Part shown: positions 1 to 12,718 of the stretch, piece after piece
How the letters are laid out: every line of letters begins with the position of its first letter
Numbering within the stretch: the first letter of the stretch is position 1
DNA from: Symsagittifera roscoffensis
Lineage: Eukaryota; Xenacoelomorpha; Acoela; Convolutidae
Assembly (NCBI RefSeq): GCF_963678635.1
Contig: NC_087068.1
Span: 46,205,785 to 46,269,784, forward strand
DNA: 64,000 nt
Reading direction: 5' to 3'
Made by a program: the position numbers and the translations under genes
The notes under the pieces: model-generated
Databases searched by the model: none
What the model saw: only the letters and a program-made list of their open reading frames with translations
Told to the model about the DNA's origin: nothing

Positions 1-16
1 CTAATCATTTGCACAC

Positions 17-1012
17 TTGATCAATGTTAAAAAAAAAGAAATTGAACAGTTGTCTCTAATTTGTTCAAATAAATCTTTTTTGTTCGATAAAATTTGCCTA
101 AGCCCCATAAATTCGGTTCTAGGTTATTCGATGAATGATGCTCTTCTATACACAACAAAAAAATTTCATCTTGACAAGCATAATGTATTAGCAGCGGTAT
201 TTTTACATCTCTCGAAAACCTTTGATTCACTTTTACAACCTTTCCTCGAACAAAAACTGAGGAATCTTTGTTTTGAACCATCAGCCACTGATCTAGTAAA
301 ATCCTTTCTAAAAAACAGACAGCAGCTAACAATTGTAAATGGTGCATATTCCGATTGATTCAATTGGAGGAACGTGTACCTCAGGATACTGTACTGGTAC
401 TTTTGCGGTTCATTTTAAATGTTAATGATATGCCAGAAACTTGAGACAAATCATGTACTATTGTACAGCATGCCGATGACTCAACACTGCTAAGCTTCCA
501 TCCAAACGCGATATCCGCAACACAAATCATTGAATCCAGTTCAACCGAATATTCTCATATTTTCAATTAAGCCATACAATGATACATGTAGGCAAAACCC
601 AGTTCATCATTTTCTCTGCTCCATCGAGAAACAAACTCATTGAAAACTCTAAGCTGCTAGTAGAGAAGTAGAGAACTACCAAGTCAAAATATCTGAATCT
701 ATCAAGTTTCTCGGTTTTAACAAAGAAAAAAATTAACAAAGTGTTACAGAAGATGGCTATTGCAATCCAAACAATCAAATGCATAAGAGATGGAGTTCTT
801 CTACGAACCAGAATCGTTTTACTCAAAACATTTGTATAAAGCCGTCTACACTATCCATTCATGATCTTGAATTGTTACACGAAAAAAATGTAGACAAGCT
901 GCAAAATCATTTTAAATGGGGTGTACGGGTTGTCATTAACATAAACATAAGAGATTCTGAGGGAAAAACACAGAACTCCCACGTGATATATGCTAGTTAT
1001 ATGACCAAATAA
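17..1012 (+). pseudogene. Decayed non-LTR (LINE) reverse transcriptase
   Basis: The first 113 codons read as the palm region of a LINE reverse transcriptase. There is a leader like S.ND.LLYTTKKFHLDKH, then AAVFLHLSKTFDS (the family's DLSKAFD catalytic block with the first Asp replaced by His), then KLRNLCF and SFLKNRQQLTIVNG. After a stop the frame resumes with VPQDT, then HADDSTLL at about 469-500 (the F/YADD box with its first residue changed). It continues with KTQFIIFS and a C-terminal tract near 885-990. Several stops and frame changes separate these pieces, so this is a dead copy. The 5' side lies outside the window, so endonuclease and ORF1 are not visible. The clade (Jockey, CR1 or similar) cannot be fixed by eye. 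Confidence 0.8.
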
Positions 1013-2730
1013 ATATTAACGCAATTTCTTAATAAATCAAGCCGAAACAGAATTAGAGACTTGAGCTGCTTGCAATTTCCGAATTCTAATTTCCGCTATA
1101 ATCATCGCACCGGCTGGAATCTGCCAGGATTGTGTGAAACCGAGTTTCTTCGCAGGTCATACAGGTTAGACTCTACCAACATCTAACTTCCCCATTATTT
1201 TTTAAGGAGAGTCTTTAATAATCAGGGACTAATGAATGATTTTTTTTGTATTCACGTGTTTTAGTAATAACAAACACTTGTTCCAACGACAATCATTTTT
1301 GTTACTGCAACATTTGTTGCTACAAAAGAATGTTTACTTTCTCTCAAGTTATGAAAACATGAAGTTCAGTAGATGAACACTTTTTGTGTGCTCAACTGCT
1401 TGTTTTATTGAGTCGAGTTTACTATTCGAGAAAACTCTCTGTATGGTCTCTTGAGATCATTAACCCGCTGTTTTGTGACACTTTTTTGAAATTTTGTATT
1501 TTGCATACCTTTTCGATTGAAAAATTGCGTAGATGCAATTAAAACATGTACAACTGTTTCGTGTTTAAACATTTTGTATTTGATAGAATAAACTGCAACA
1601 TGATTTATTTTTTCTTCACTTTTTCTTGAGAAAAGAAACATGACTATCTGTTTCGTGTTTAAACATTTCGTATTTGATAGAATAAATTGCAAAATGATTT
1701 TTTTTCCACTTTTTTGTGAGAAAAGAAACATAACTTAGTTTTTTGTCTAATAAAATTTCTCAGTATCTAATGTTTTTTTTGGTTTCAAAATCGTTTTGTT
1801 TAATTTTGCTCCAATAACAACTTTATGTGTTTTTTAGACCATTGCTTTTGTTTTTTCGCTATTGACGGTGAGATTGATTTCTTTCAGCCTAACTGAAGTT
1901 TTGAATGCTGCCGTATGATGATATTGTGCTAATGAGTCATTTGTTGGTGAAATTGAAATTGTATCGTCGTCAGCCTAAAAAAATCGTCAGCCTCCTTCTT
2001 TGTTGAGTTGAGGATTCATTAGTTTAATGAATCCTTCATATTTTTTTTTGTTTTTTTTCTTTAGTTTGAAGCGTCATGAGCTACTTGTTGATTTTATAAT
2101 ATAATAAGTGATGGCAGTCTGTCTCCTGAATTTTTTGTGAAAAAATCCATTACTGTGACTACTGTGAGTTTTTTTCGTTCAATCATGCTCATTTTTTCTG
2201 CTTACAAGCAAAAGTGTCATTTGAGGAGATATTGAAAAATAATTATTTTTTATACTTCATATTATTTTATAAGAGAAAAACTTTCCATTTTAAAGCAAAG
2301 ACTTTCCAGGGAAAAAGCAAAAAAGAACTTTGCATTTTTTTTCTGCAAAGAATGGACTGTTTCCCATTGAAACTCCCGTCAGCCTAGTAAAAAAATGAGT
2401 CGGATGTAAAGGGTGGAGTCATAGGGGAGCGGCCTCCACCTGAAACAAAAACGAAAAATGGGCTTTTTTTCTCCCCCTCATTTTATGAAGTGATGAGTGG
2501 CTTTACAAGATTAAGTCTGAACATCAAGCAGGGGCGGATTTAATAGGGGGCGGTGGGAATGTGGTCGCCCCCTTCAGGGAAGGGACTCCCTCGCCAACCA
2601 AACGGTCTACCCCATAGTATTATTTTATGACACCCATTTTAGGCCAACCAACCTTACAAGTTTTTTAGAAGCGCCTTTGTCGCCAATGTTTACTAGTTTC
2701 GAAGGGAAGCACGCGCCGAAACAAATAAAG
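1013..2730. other. Non-coding AT-rich stretch up to the assembly gap
   Basis: I see no gene here. Poly-T runs dominate. The last 300 bases contain G- and C-tracts and phrases like those in the short inverted-repeat elements further on. One 94-bp tandem duplication is listed separately. Confidence 0.6.
1544..1731. repeat. Two-copy 94-bp tandem duplication
   Basis: Copies at about 1544-1637 and 1638-1731. Both contain CTGTTTCGTGTTTAAACATT, then GTATTTGATAGAATAAA, and end in GAGAAAAGAAACAT, with scattered substitutions. The antisense frame stays open across both copies but has no recognisable protein. Confidence 0.85.
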
Positions 2731-2930
2731 NNNNNNNNNNNNNNNNNNNNNNNNNNNNNNNNNNNNNNNNNNNNNNNNNNNNNNNNNNNNNNNNNNNNNN
2801 NNNNNNNNNNNNNNNNNNNNNNNNNNNNNNNNNNNNNNNNNNNNNNNNNNNNNNNNNNNNNNNNNNNNNNNNNNNNNNNNNNNNNNNNNNNNNNNNNNNN
2901 NNNNNNNNNNNNNNNNNNNNNNNNNNNNNN
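2731..2930. other. Assembly gap (200 N)
   Basis: Exactly 200 unknown bases, the usual size for a gap of set or unknown length. The sequence on either side does not show what is missing. Confidence 0.99.
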
Positions 2931-3662
2931 GCTATATATTTTAAAATCATTTGGTAATTTATCTACTTTCGTTGTTTCACCAATTCAATTTCTGAACTTA
3001 TTATAGCAATTTTATACAATATTTTTCATATTCAATTTCAATTTTACTCCTGGCAGATTCGACACGAAATCATGATAACTTTTTATTTTATAGCTGCTTT
3101 TGAAGCAAATGAAGAAATTGTAGAAAAGTGCCCAAAAATCAACAAGGATAGCCGGTTACTGTGCAAGTAGCGCAGAATGTTCCGACCAGTCCTGAAAAAT
3201 ACAAACAAAAATAATTTTCAAATAGTGTAGTTTTTTAGGCGTGGTCTGATGAAGGAATGTGAGCAAAAAAGTACAGCTTAGGTGTTTTGGTCATTCTTTG
3301 TGAAATATGCCGGCTCTTTTCCAGTTCCCCCCCCCACCTTTCAAAATACCGAGTTTTATTCTTCTTTTACGTGTTATTACGGCTAAATGCGTGATGTTAC
3401 GCTGTAAAGTATGACAAACAAATCTGTTTAGAATTGTCGAATTGTTCACCACGTCAAATTTCATTGCATTGTGGATTATTTTAGCATTTTTTTAAAAAAT
3501 AAATTAGAGTTTTTGCAAGGGAATGGTTTTGATAATGATTGCTATTGCTTTACGCAGCTTTCTATTTGACTCATTGAGCAGCTTTCTATTTGACTCTTTG
3601 AGCATTACAGTTTTATTTCTCCTTCAAAGAGGCCTCAAACACAATGCGTGGAACTGTCAACC

Positions 3663-4345
3663 TTAAGTTTGATAAAAAATACTCTCTTGTCTTGTGGAAG
3701 TTGATTCGAATCTGCCGTCTTGTTTCATAAGGTTGAAAAACTTGAGTCGCGGGGCCGTTGAGTCTTCAAACACTTTAACTGAGCTCATCGATTGAGATTG
3801 ATTCAAGTTTTTTCTTTTTGCAGAAGTTCTACCATTGATAATTGCCTACATAAGCGCACAATCATCGGCCGAGCATTCGAAATTTTCGCAGGTGACCGAT
3901 GAGCAATTGAGATATCTGTCTTTTCAACCAACGCACCAATTTCACTAGCTACAATCAACACTTTTTCAATGCTTTGATTGTAGTCTTCAAAATTCCTCTG
4001 TCTATTATCACCTGTGCTCTTCACTTTCAGTATTCGAATTATCCGCACATTGTCCCGCCTGTTTTATCCTTCTAGAAGTTCTGCTTCTGACACGCTTTTC
4101 AAATTAATTTTTCTCGTCTCCATCTCTTTTGTTTCCATGGTCTCCTTTGATACAGACTCTTTAATTTCCTGCAGTCCTTGATTGATTAATGATTTGAAAA
4201 TATCTGATAGTGATGCTTCCAATTTGTCAACAACTTTTGGGATTTGCATCTCTGATACTTTCTCTATGGTCGATTCTATTGTCTCATTTAGGATGTTGTT
4301 TGTTTCTGATACCGATTGGAAATCTGGGCTGAAAGAGACACACAT
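3663..4345 (-). pseudogene. LINE ORF1-like protein relic, unit 1
   Basis: Read on the minus strand, an N-terminal Glu/Lys/Ile-rich tract that looks like a coiled coil (NNILNETIESTIEKVSE onward) leads to a stop. Five codons later comes NRRDNVRII, then EDYNQSIEKVLIVASEIGAL, DISIAHRSPAK, RPMIVRLCRQ and a C-terminal block near NLMKQDGRFES. This order of coiled coil, RRM-like region and C-terminal domain is that of ORF1 proteins of animal LINEs, where RRDN(V/I)RI and DISxAHR are typical. The single TAA before NRRDN is in frame. This copy also has a one-base loss in a T-run at about 3811, which shifts the frame. No reverse transcriptase follows, so the copy is dead. Confidence 0.75.
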
Positions 4346-5872
4346 TCGTTTCGAAGAAGGTTTAGGGATCGACGTCTGGTCTCGAAAACGTAGCTTGGAA
4401 TAGAATTGGTCGATTCTTAGACGCTCAACTCTTCTGTTCTCAACTTTTCTCTTGAAACTCCATTGGTCAGGTCAGTCTTTTCCATTTTACGTCTCTATTT
4501 AATTTGTTTACCACAGCAATTAGGCTAACGCATTTTTTTCAAAAAGGGCCCAAAAACGGCTTTTTTCACCTGTTTTTACAAACTTTGTGGTCTTAATAAT
4601 ATTCTGGCTGCAATCGGAAAAATCAATTTGGTCGACCAAAGTTTTGAAAATCAACCCCCCTCCCCCCGAAAAAAATCCAAGGTCCTCCCCTGAGACCAAG
4701 TATAATAGAAGCCGCAGGTAGGGGGAGGAAAAGGAGCCTTGGGAAAAAGTTACAAAATTCATTGAAACGTGTCAGTGTGAACAGGTGAACAAATTTTCAC
4801 AACCGTTCTGTCATGCAAAACGCCGTGTGAACAATTTTTGAATAGCTTTATTTTGAAATTTTACCAGGGGGTGGGAAACTGTAAAAGAGCCCAGTTTTTT
4901 TTTTTTACTAAAAAAGCTACTGTTGGCATTGTCCGATCGTTATGAAAACTGAAATGCGGACTAAGTAGGCTGTGCAAAACATATTTGGTCTCCATAATTA
5001 ACCTTGTAAAACCACTATTTACATCATAAAATTGATAGTTGTGTGAGGTGGGGGTAAAGGAAAAAGAGCCGAGCCTTGTCATGGCTTATTTAAACCGCAT
5101 GTCAGTTTCATAACAGTCGGAACAATAACAATGCGATGCCAAAAAGATTTTTGCAGTTGGTGGGTGAGGAGGATGAGAGCCGGAAAATGTTTTCCTTCTA
5201 TTTAATTTCTCAACTCATGGCTAGTAACATCACGTGCATAAATAATCAATAACCAATAGTCTATTCTATTCGGCCAAGTTACCAAGTTGCAAATATCAAA
5301 AGACCAAATAGAAACCAAACGGCTCGCCGAATGGATTGAAACTATTCAATGATCGATGATTAAATTAAACTAAGACGTTGGATTAAATTGACTGGGGTTC
5401 TTTTTGAAAACTAAGCAGCGTGTTTTCTTTTTAACAAAGTTTCTGATCGTTTTTACAAAAGTAAAAAACCAACGAACCGACGAAAACAAAAAATGTCTCA
5501 ACTTTCTTCGGAAAGTCTCATTTTTTTTCGGACCGCAAGCCTAGTAGAAAAAAATTTGAGCCCACCATAACATGATTTTTGTACCAAACGATAATTTGCT
5601 AAAGGGGTTTATAGTGAGACAGAATCAGTTTATGATTTTATTCGATAAGTGAAACAAAAAAAGTATGGCTCTTTTCCACTTTCCACCACATTTGAACTTC
5701 ATTTTTGAATAAGTTTTCTTACATTGTCATGAAATTTTGCATAGTGAACAACTTAACTTAAAATCGCTTAACGATTTTGAACACATTTAGTCTCTATACC
5801 CTACATCGTAGCATCATTATTCAGTCATAATAACATGTAAGCACGTGAAAATGTTAAATGGGGGGAGCTAAA

Positions 5873-6143
5873 ATGGTTTTCGGAAAGAACCGATTCAGAA
5901 TTGGAGTTATGAGCGATGACGAAGACGCAGCACCGGTCGACCCCCGTCAGTACATTCAACGAGGTAAAGTCGTGGAGCCGAGAAGACGTACTGGAAAACG
6001 AAGCAATAAGACGCCGAATAACACGGCCGAACAGCAAAAGTCGCCTCGGCCTCTGAGTAAAAACCGAAACAAGTCGCTGCCGACTCTGAAAGAGGAAAGT
6101 GCTTCGGCTTACAGTACTATTCGAGGACTATACCATAAAACAG
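5873..6143 (+). CDS. First-exon candidate, copy 1, of the tail-anchored protein gene
   Basis: 90 codons plus one base. The start is ATG in the context AAAATGG. An ATG 15 bases upstream is in frame here but not in copy 2, so the inner one is preferred. The peptide begins MVFGKNRFRIGVMSDDEDAA and continues with a very basic, probably disordered tract (EPRRRTGKRSNK, SKNRNKSLP). GC content and codon use stand out from the AT-rich surroundings. It ends at ACAG|GTAGAA, a good 5' splice site, in phase 1. That phase fits the exon at 17600, which starts with two bases of a codon. The function is unknown. The unspliced frame stops three codons past the donor. It could also be an internal exon, but I see no convincing acceptor before it. 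Confidence 0.65.
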
Positions 6144-6317
6144 GTAGAAATTGATTGAAAGAGTTTTGAAATATTCAAACACAGAAGCTTGGCGGTGATC
6201 GTTTGAAACGAGATAAAAACAATTGTCAACTCTTTTCGACCCCCATTTTTCAATTTCAGTCTTGAAAAATTACTTTAATGTTGTCATAATGCAGTCTACT
6301 GTGGGCAAACTTTTTTC

Positions 6318-6449
6318 GGCTCTTTTCCACTCGTCCCTCCATTTGTCCCTCGTACTCTACTTGTTAACGTCACGCATTAGGCCATAATCACACGTAAGAC
6401 AATTTTAAAAATGAAAATTTGATATGTGGGGGGGGGGAGTGGAAAAGAG
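6318..6449. repeat. Short paired-end inverted-repeat element (also in units 2 and 3)
   Basis: The left end GGCTCTTTTCCACT faces the right end AGTGGAAAAGAG after a G-run. The middle contains TCACGCATTAGGCCATAATC, the reverse complement of the core found in the longer elements at 13573 and 14758. The same element sits near 9738-9873 and 13158-13292 in units 2 and 3. It is a short, opposite-orientation relative of the G-tract element family. Confidence 0.6.
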
Positions 6450-7086
6450 TTTTTTTCCATGCCCTGCTATGTAAAATCACGCGTTCAACCATAATCACGC
6501 GTAAGTGAACTGTAATTTTTAAAATGAAGAAATTGTAGAAAAGTGCCCAAAAATCAACAAGGATAGCCGGTTACTGTGCAAGTAGCACAGAATGTTCCGA
6601 CCAGTCCTGAAAAAATACAAACAAAAATAATTTTCAAATTAGTGTAGTTTTTTAGGCGTGGTCTGATGAAGGAATGTGAGCAAAAAAGTACAGCTTAGGT
6701 GTTTTGGTCATTCTTTGTGAAATATGCCGGCTCTTTTCCAGTTCCCCCCCCCCCCCCCCCACCTTTCAAAATACCGAGTTTTATTCTTCTTTTACGTGTT
6801 ATTACGGCTAAATGCGTGATGTTACGCTGTAAAGTATGACAAACAAATCTGTTTAGAATTGTCGAATTGTTCACCACGCCAAATTTCATTGCATTGTGGA
6901 TTATTTTAGCATTTTTTTTAAAATAAATTAGAGTTTTTGCAAGGGAATGGTTTTGATAATGATTGCTATTGCTTTACGCAGCTTTCTATTTGACTCATTG
7001 AGCAGCTTTCTATTTGACTCTTTGAGCATTACAGTTTTATTTCTCCTTCAAAGAGGCCTCAAACACAATGCGTGGAACTGTCAACC

Positions 7087-7770
7087 TTAAGTTTGATAAA
7101 AAATACTCTCTTGTCTTGTGGAAGTTGATTCGAATCTGCCGTCTTGTTTCATAAGGTTGAAAAACTTGAGTCGCGGGGCCGTTGAGTCTTCAAACAATTT
7201 AACTGAGCTCATCGATTGAGATTGATTCAAGTTTTTTTCTTTTTGCAGAAGTTCTACCATTGATAATTGCCTACATAAGCGCACAATCATCGGCCGAGCA
7301 TTCGAAATTTTCGCAGGTGACCGATGAGCAATTGAGATATCTGTCTTTTCAACCAACGCACCAATTTCACTAGCTACAATCAACACTTTTTCAATGCTTT
7401 GATTGTAGTCTTCAAAATTCCTCTGTCTATTATCACCTGTGCTCTTCACTTTCAGTATTCGAATTATCCGCACATTGTCCCGCCTGTTTTATCCTTCTAG
7501 AAGTTCTGCTTCTGACACGCTTTTCAAATTAATTTTTCTCGTCTCCATCTCTTTTGTTTCCATGGTCTCCTTTGATACAGACTCTTTAATTTCCTGCAGT
7601 CCTTGATTGATTAATGATTTGAAAATATCTGATAGTGATGCTTCCAATTTGTCAACAACTTTTGGGATTTGCATCTCTGATACTTTCTCTATGGTCGATT
7701 CTATTGTCTCATTTAGGATGTTGTTTGTTTCTGATACCGATTGGAAATCTGGGCTGAAAGAGACACACAT
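7087..7770 (-). pseudogene. LINE ORF1-like protein relic, unit 2
   Basis: Same sequence as the unit 1 relic. The in-frame TAA lies at 7489-7491, and the frame on both sides is otherwise open: 93 codons before it and 133 after, including TAPRLKFFNLMKQDGRFES and a TRQESIFY ending typical of the ORF1 C-terminal domain. Apart from the stop it would be one frame of about 227 codons from the first Met. The coding strand opposes the host exon in the same unit. Confidence 0.75.
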
Positions 7771-9298
7771 TCGTTTCGAAGAAGGTTTAGGGATCGACGT
7801 CTGGTCTCGAAAACGTAGCTTGGAATAGAATTGGTCGATTCTTAGACGCTCAACTCTTCTGTTCTCAACTTTTCTCTTGAAACTCCATTGGTCAGGTCAG
7901 TCTTTTCCATTTTACGTCTCTATTTAATTTGTTTACCACAGCAATTAGGCTAACGCATTTTTTTCAAAAAGGGCCCAAAAACGGCTTTTTTCACCTATTT
8001 TTACAAACTTTGTGGTCTTAATAATATTCTGGCTGCAATCGGAAAAATCAATTTGGTCGACCAAAGTTTTGAAAATCAACCCCCCTCCCCCCGAAAAAAA
8101 TCCAAGGTCCTCCCCTGAGACCAAGTATAATAGAAGCCGCAGGTAGGGGGAGGAAAAGGAGCCTTGGGAAAAAGTTACAAAATTCATTGAAACGTGTCAG
8201 TGTGAACAGGTGAACAAATTTTCACAACCGTTCTGTCATGCAAAACGCCGTGTGAACAATTTTTGAATAGCTTTATTTTGAAATTTTACCAGGGGGTGGG
8301 AAACTGTAAAAGAGCCCAGTTTTTTTTTTTTACTAAAAAAGCTACTGTTGGCATTGTCCGATCGTTATGAAAACTGAAATGCGGACTAAGTAGGCTGTGC
8401 AAAACATATTTGGTCTCCATAATTAACCTTGTAAAACCACTATTTACATCATAAAATTGATAGTTGTGTGAGGTGGGGGTAAAGGAAAAAGAGCCGAGCC
8501 TTGTCATGGCTTATTTAAACCGCATGTCAGTTTCATAACAGTCGGAACAATAACAATGCGATGCCAAAAAGATTTTTGCAGTTGGTGGGTGAGGAGGATG
8601 AGAGCCGGAAAATGTTTTCCTTCTATTTCATTTCTCAACTCATGGCTAGTAACATCACGTGCATAAATAATCAATAACCAATAGTCTATTCTATTCGGCC
8701 AAGTTACCAAGTTGCAAATATCAAAAGACCAAATAGAAACCAAACGGCTCGCCGAATGGATTGAAACTATTCAATGATCGATGATTAAATTAAACTAAGA
8801 CGTTGGATTAAATTGACTGGGGTTCTTTTTGAAAACTAAGCAGCGTGTTTTCTTTTTAACAAAGTTTCTGATCGTTTTTACAAAAGTAAAAAACCAACGA
8901 ACCGACGAAAACAAAAAATGTCTCAACTTTCTTCGGAAAGTCTCATTTTTTTTCGGACCGCAAGCCTAGTAGAAAAAAATTTGAGCCCACCATAACATGA
9001 TTTTTGTACCAAACGATAATTTGCTAAAGGGGTTTATAGTGAGACAGAATCAGTTTATGATTTTATTCGATAAGTGAAACAAAAAAAGTATGGCTCTTTT
9101 CCACTTTCCACCACATTTGAACTTCATTTTTGAATAAGTTTTCTTACATTGTCATGAAATTTTGCATAGTGAACAACTTAACTTAAAATCGCTTAACGAT
9201 TTTGAACACATTTAGTCTCTATACCCTACATCGTAGCATCATTATTCAGTCATAATAACATGTAAGCACGTGAAAATGTTAAATGGGGGGGAGCTAAA

Positions 9299-9569
9299 AT
9301 GGTTTTCGGAAAGAACCGATTCAGAATTGGAGTTATGAGCGATGACGAAGACGCAGCACCGGTCGACCCCCGTCAGTACATTCAACGAGGTAAAGTCGTG
9401 GAGCCGAGAAGACGTACTGGAAAACGAAGCAATAAGACGCCGAATAACACGGCCGAACAGCAAAAGTCGCCTCGGCCTCTGAGTAAAAACCGAAACAAGT
9501 CGCTGCCGACTCTGAAAGAGGAAAGTGCTTCGGCTTACAGTACTATTCGAGGACTATACCATAAAACAG
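9299..9569 (+). CDS. First-exon candidate, copy 2
   Basis: Identical in protein sequence to copy 1 and with the same phase-1 donor CAG|GTAGAA. The upstream ATG is out of frame here because of one extra G. Together the three copies give a run of alternative first exons ahead of a single set of downstream exons. Which of them is transcribed cannot be told from sequence. Confidence 0.6.
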
Positions 9570-10506
9570 GTAGAAATTGATTGAAAGAGTTTTGAAATAT
9601 TCAAACACAGAAGCCCGGCGGTGATCGTTTGAAACGAGATAAAAACAATTGTCAACTCTTTTCCACCCCCATTTTTCAATTTCAGTCTTGAAAAATTACT
9701 TTAATGTTGTCATAATGCAGTCTACTGTGGGCAAACTTTTTTCGGCTCTTTTCCACTCGTCCCTCCATTTGTCCCTCGTACTCTACTTGTTAACGTCACG
9801 CATTAGGCCATAATCACACGTAAGACAATTTTAAAAATGAAAATTTGATTTGTGGGGGGGGGGGGAGTGGAAAAGAGTTTTTTTCCATGCCCTGCTATGT
9901 AAAATCACGCGTTCAACCATAATCACGCGTAAGTGAACTGTAATTTTTAAAATGAAGAAATTGTAGAAAAGTGCCCAAAAATCAACAAGGATAGCCGGTT
10001 ACTGTGCAAGTAGCACAGAATGTTCCGACCAGTCCTGAAAAAATACAAACAAAAATAATTTTCAAATTAGTGTAGTTTTTTAGGCGTGGTCTGATGAAGG
10101 AATGTGAGCAAAAAAGTACAGCTTAGGTGTTTTGGTCATTCTTTGTGAAATATGCCGGCTCTTTTCCAGTTCCCCCCCCCACCTTTCAAAATACCGAGTT
10201 TTATTCTTCTTTTACGTGTTATTACGGCTAAATGCGTGATGTTACGCTGTAAAGTATGACAAACAAATCTGTTTAGAATTGTCGAATTGTTCACCACGCC
10301 AAATTTCATTGCATTGTGGATTATTTTAGCATATTTTTTAAAATAAATTAGAGTTTTTGCAAGGGAATGGTTTTGATAATGATTGCTATTGCTTTACGCA
10401 GCTTTCTATTTGACTCATTGAGCAGCTTTCTATTTGACTCTTTGAGCATTACAGTTTTATTTCTCCTTCAAAGAGGCCTCAAACACAATGCGTGGAACTG
10501 TCAACC

Positions 10507-11190
10507 TTAAGTTTGATAAAAAATACTCTCTTGTCTTGTGGAAGTTGATTCGAATCTGCCGTCTTGTTTCATAAGGTTGAAAAACTTGAGTCGCGGGGCC
10601 GTTGAGTCTTCAAACACTTTAACTGAGCTCATCGATTGAGATTGATTCAAGTTTTTTTCTTTTTGCAGAAGTTCTACCATTGATAATTGCCTACATAAGC
10701 GCACAATCATCGGCCGAGCATTCGAAATTTTCGCAGGTGACCGATGAGCAATTGAGATATCTGTCTTTTCAACCAACGCACCAATTTCACTAGCTACAAT
10801 CAACACTTTTTCAATGCTTTGATTGTAGTCTTCAAAATTCCTCTGTCTATTATCACCTGTGCTCTTCACTTTCAGTATTCGAATTATCCGCACATTGTCC
10901 CGCCTGTTTTATCCTTCTAGAAGTTCTGCTTCTGACACGCTTTTCAAATTAATTTTTCTCGTCTCCATCTCTTTTGTTTCCATGGTCTCCTTTGATACAG
11001 ACTCTTTAATTTCCTGCAGTCCTTGATTGATTAATGATTTGAAAATATCTGATAGTGATGCTTCCAATTTGTCAACAACTTTTGGGATTTGCATCTCTGA
11101 TACTTTCTCTATGGTCGATTCTATTGTCTCATTTAGGATGTTGTTTGTTTCTGATACCGATTGGAAATCTGGGCTGAAAGAGACACACAT
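10507..11190 (-). pseudogene. LINE ORF1-like protein relic, unit 3
   Basis: Same as unit 2, with the same in-frame TAA (10909-10911) and one amino-acid difference (Leu to Val after SMSSVK). Since all three copies share the stop, the ORF1 was already dead when the 3.4-kb unit was duplicated. Confidence 0.75.
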
Positions 11191-12718
11191 TCGTTTCGAA
11201 GAAGGTTTAGGGATCGACGTCTGGTCTCGAAAACGTAGCTTGGAATAGAATTGGTCGATTCTTAGACGCTCAACTCTTCTGTTCTCAACTTTTCTCTTGA
11301 AACTCCATTGGTCAGGTCAGTCTTTTCCATTTTACGTCTCTATTTAATTTGTTTACCACAGCAATTAGGCTAACGCATTTTTTTCAAAAAGGGCCCAAAA
11401 ACGGCTTTTTTCACCTATTTTTACAAACTTTGTGGTCTTAATAATATTCTGGCTGCAATCGGAAAAATCAATTTGGTCGACCAAAGTTTTGAAAATCAAC
11501 CCCCCTCCCCCCGAAAAAAATCCAAGGTCCTCCCCTGAGACCAAGTATAATAGAAGCCGCAGGTAGGGGGAGGAAAAGGAGCCTTGGGAAAAAGTTACAA
11601 AATTCATTGAAACGTGTCAGTGTGAACAGGTGAACAAATTTTCACAACCGTTCTGTCATGCAAAACGCCGTGTGAACAATTTTTGAATAGCTTTATTTTG
11701 AAATTTTACCAGGGGGTGGGAAACTGTAAAAGAGCCCAGTTTTTTTTTTTTTACTAAAAAAGCTACTGTTGGCATTGTCCGATCGTTATGAAAACTGAAA
11801 TGCGGACTAAGTAGGCTGTGCAAAACATATTTGGTCTCCATAATTAACCTTGTAAAACCACTATTTACATCATAAAATTGATAGTTGTGTGAGGTGGGGG
11901 TAAAGGAAAAAGAGCCGAGCCTTGTCATGGCTTATTTAAACCGCATGTCAGTTTCATAACAGTCGGAACAATAACAATGCGATGCCAAAAAGATTTTTGC
12001 AGTTGGTGGGTGAGGAGGATGAGAGCCGGAAAATGTTTTCCTTCTATTTCATTTCTCAACTCATGGCTAGTAACATCACGTGCATAAATAATCAATAACC
12101 AATAGTCTATTCTATTCGGCCAAGTTACCAAGTTGCAAATATCAAAAGACCAAATAGAAACCAAACGGCTCGCCGAATGGATTGAAACTATTCAATGATC
12201 GATGATTAAATTAAACTAAGACGTTGGATTAAATTGACTGGGGTTCTTTTTGAAAACTAAGCAGCGTGTTTTCTTTTTAACAAAGTTTCTGATCGTTTTT
12301 ACAAAAGTAAAAAACCAACGAACCGACGAAAACAAAAAATGTCTCAACTTTCTTCGGAAAGTCTCATTTTTTTTCGGACCGCAAGCCTAGTAGAAAAAAA
12401 TTTGAGCCCACCATAACATGATTTTTGTACCAAACGATAATTTGCTAAAGGGGTTTATAGTGAGACAGAATCAGTTTATGATTTTATTCGATAAGTGAAA
12501 CAAAAAAAGTATGGCTCTTTTCCACTTTCCACCACATTTGAACTTCATTTTTGAATAAGTTTTCTTACATTGTCATGAAATTTTGCATAGTGAACAACTT
12601 AACTTAAAATCGCTTAACGATTTTGAACACATTTAGTCTCTATACCCTACATCGTAGCATCATTATTCAGTCATAATAACATGTAAGCACGTGAAAATGT
12701 TAAATGGGGGGAGCTAAA

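Larger units (their letters stand above)
3107..6525. repeat. 3.4-kb tandem unit, copy 1
   Basis: First of three near-identical units. It begins at GAAGAAATTGTAGAAAAGTG (3111) and runs to the next occurrence of the same phrase at 6526, a period of 3415 bp. It contains a truncated left arm of the inverted-repeat element (3311), a minus-strand LINE ORF1 relic (3663-4345), a plus-strand first-exon candidate (5873-6143) and a short paired-end element (6318-6449). Copies differ by single bases and by homopolymer lengths. Confidence 0.95.
6526..9953. repeat. 3.4-kb tandem unit, copy 2
   Basis: 3428 bp, same content and order as copy 1. The C-tract at 6744 is 17 long, against 9 at the matching site of copies 1 and 3. 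A G-run just before the exon start is one base longer than in copies 1 and 3, which puts an upstream ATG out of frame and supports the downstream ATG at 9299 as the shared start. Confidence 0.95.

Noticed and set aside
1405-1731. Open minus-strand frame of 108 codons
   Set aside because: It spans a 94-bp tandem duplication, is low in complexity (Lys/Phe/Ser repeats), and has no recognisable domain or splice context.
4520-4762. Minus-strand frame with a GGGG stretch, present in all three 3.4-kb units
   Set aside because: The Gly run is the G-tract of the inverted-repeat family; conservation is explained by the recent duplication, not by selection.
5825-6037. Minus-strand frame opposite the first exon
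   Set aside because: It is the antisense shadow of a GC-richer plus-strand exon with a start, donor and correct phase.
8504-8743. Minus-strand 79-codon frame in units 2 and 3
   Set aside because: In unit 1 the matching frame is broken by a single base change; no domain or splice signal supports it.
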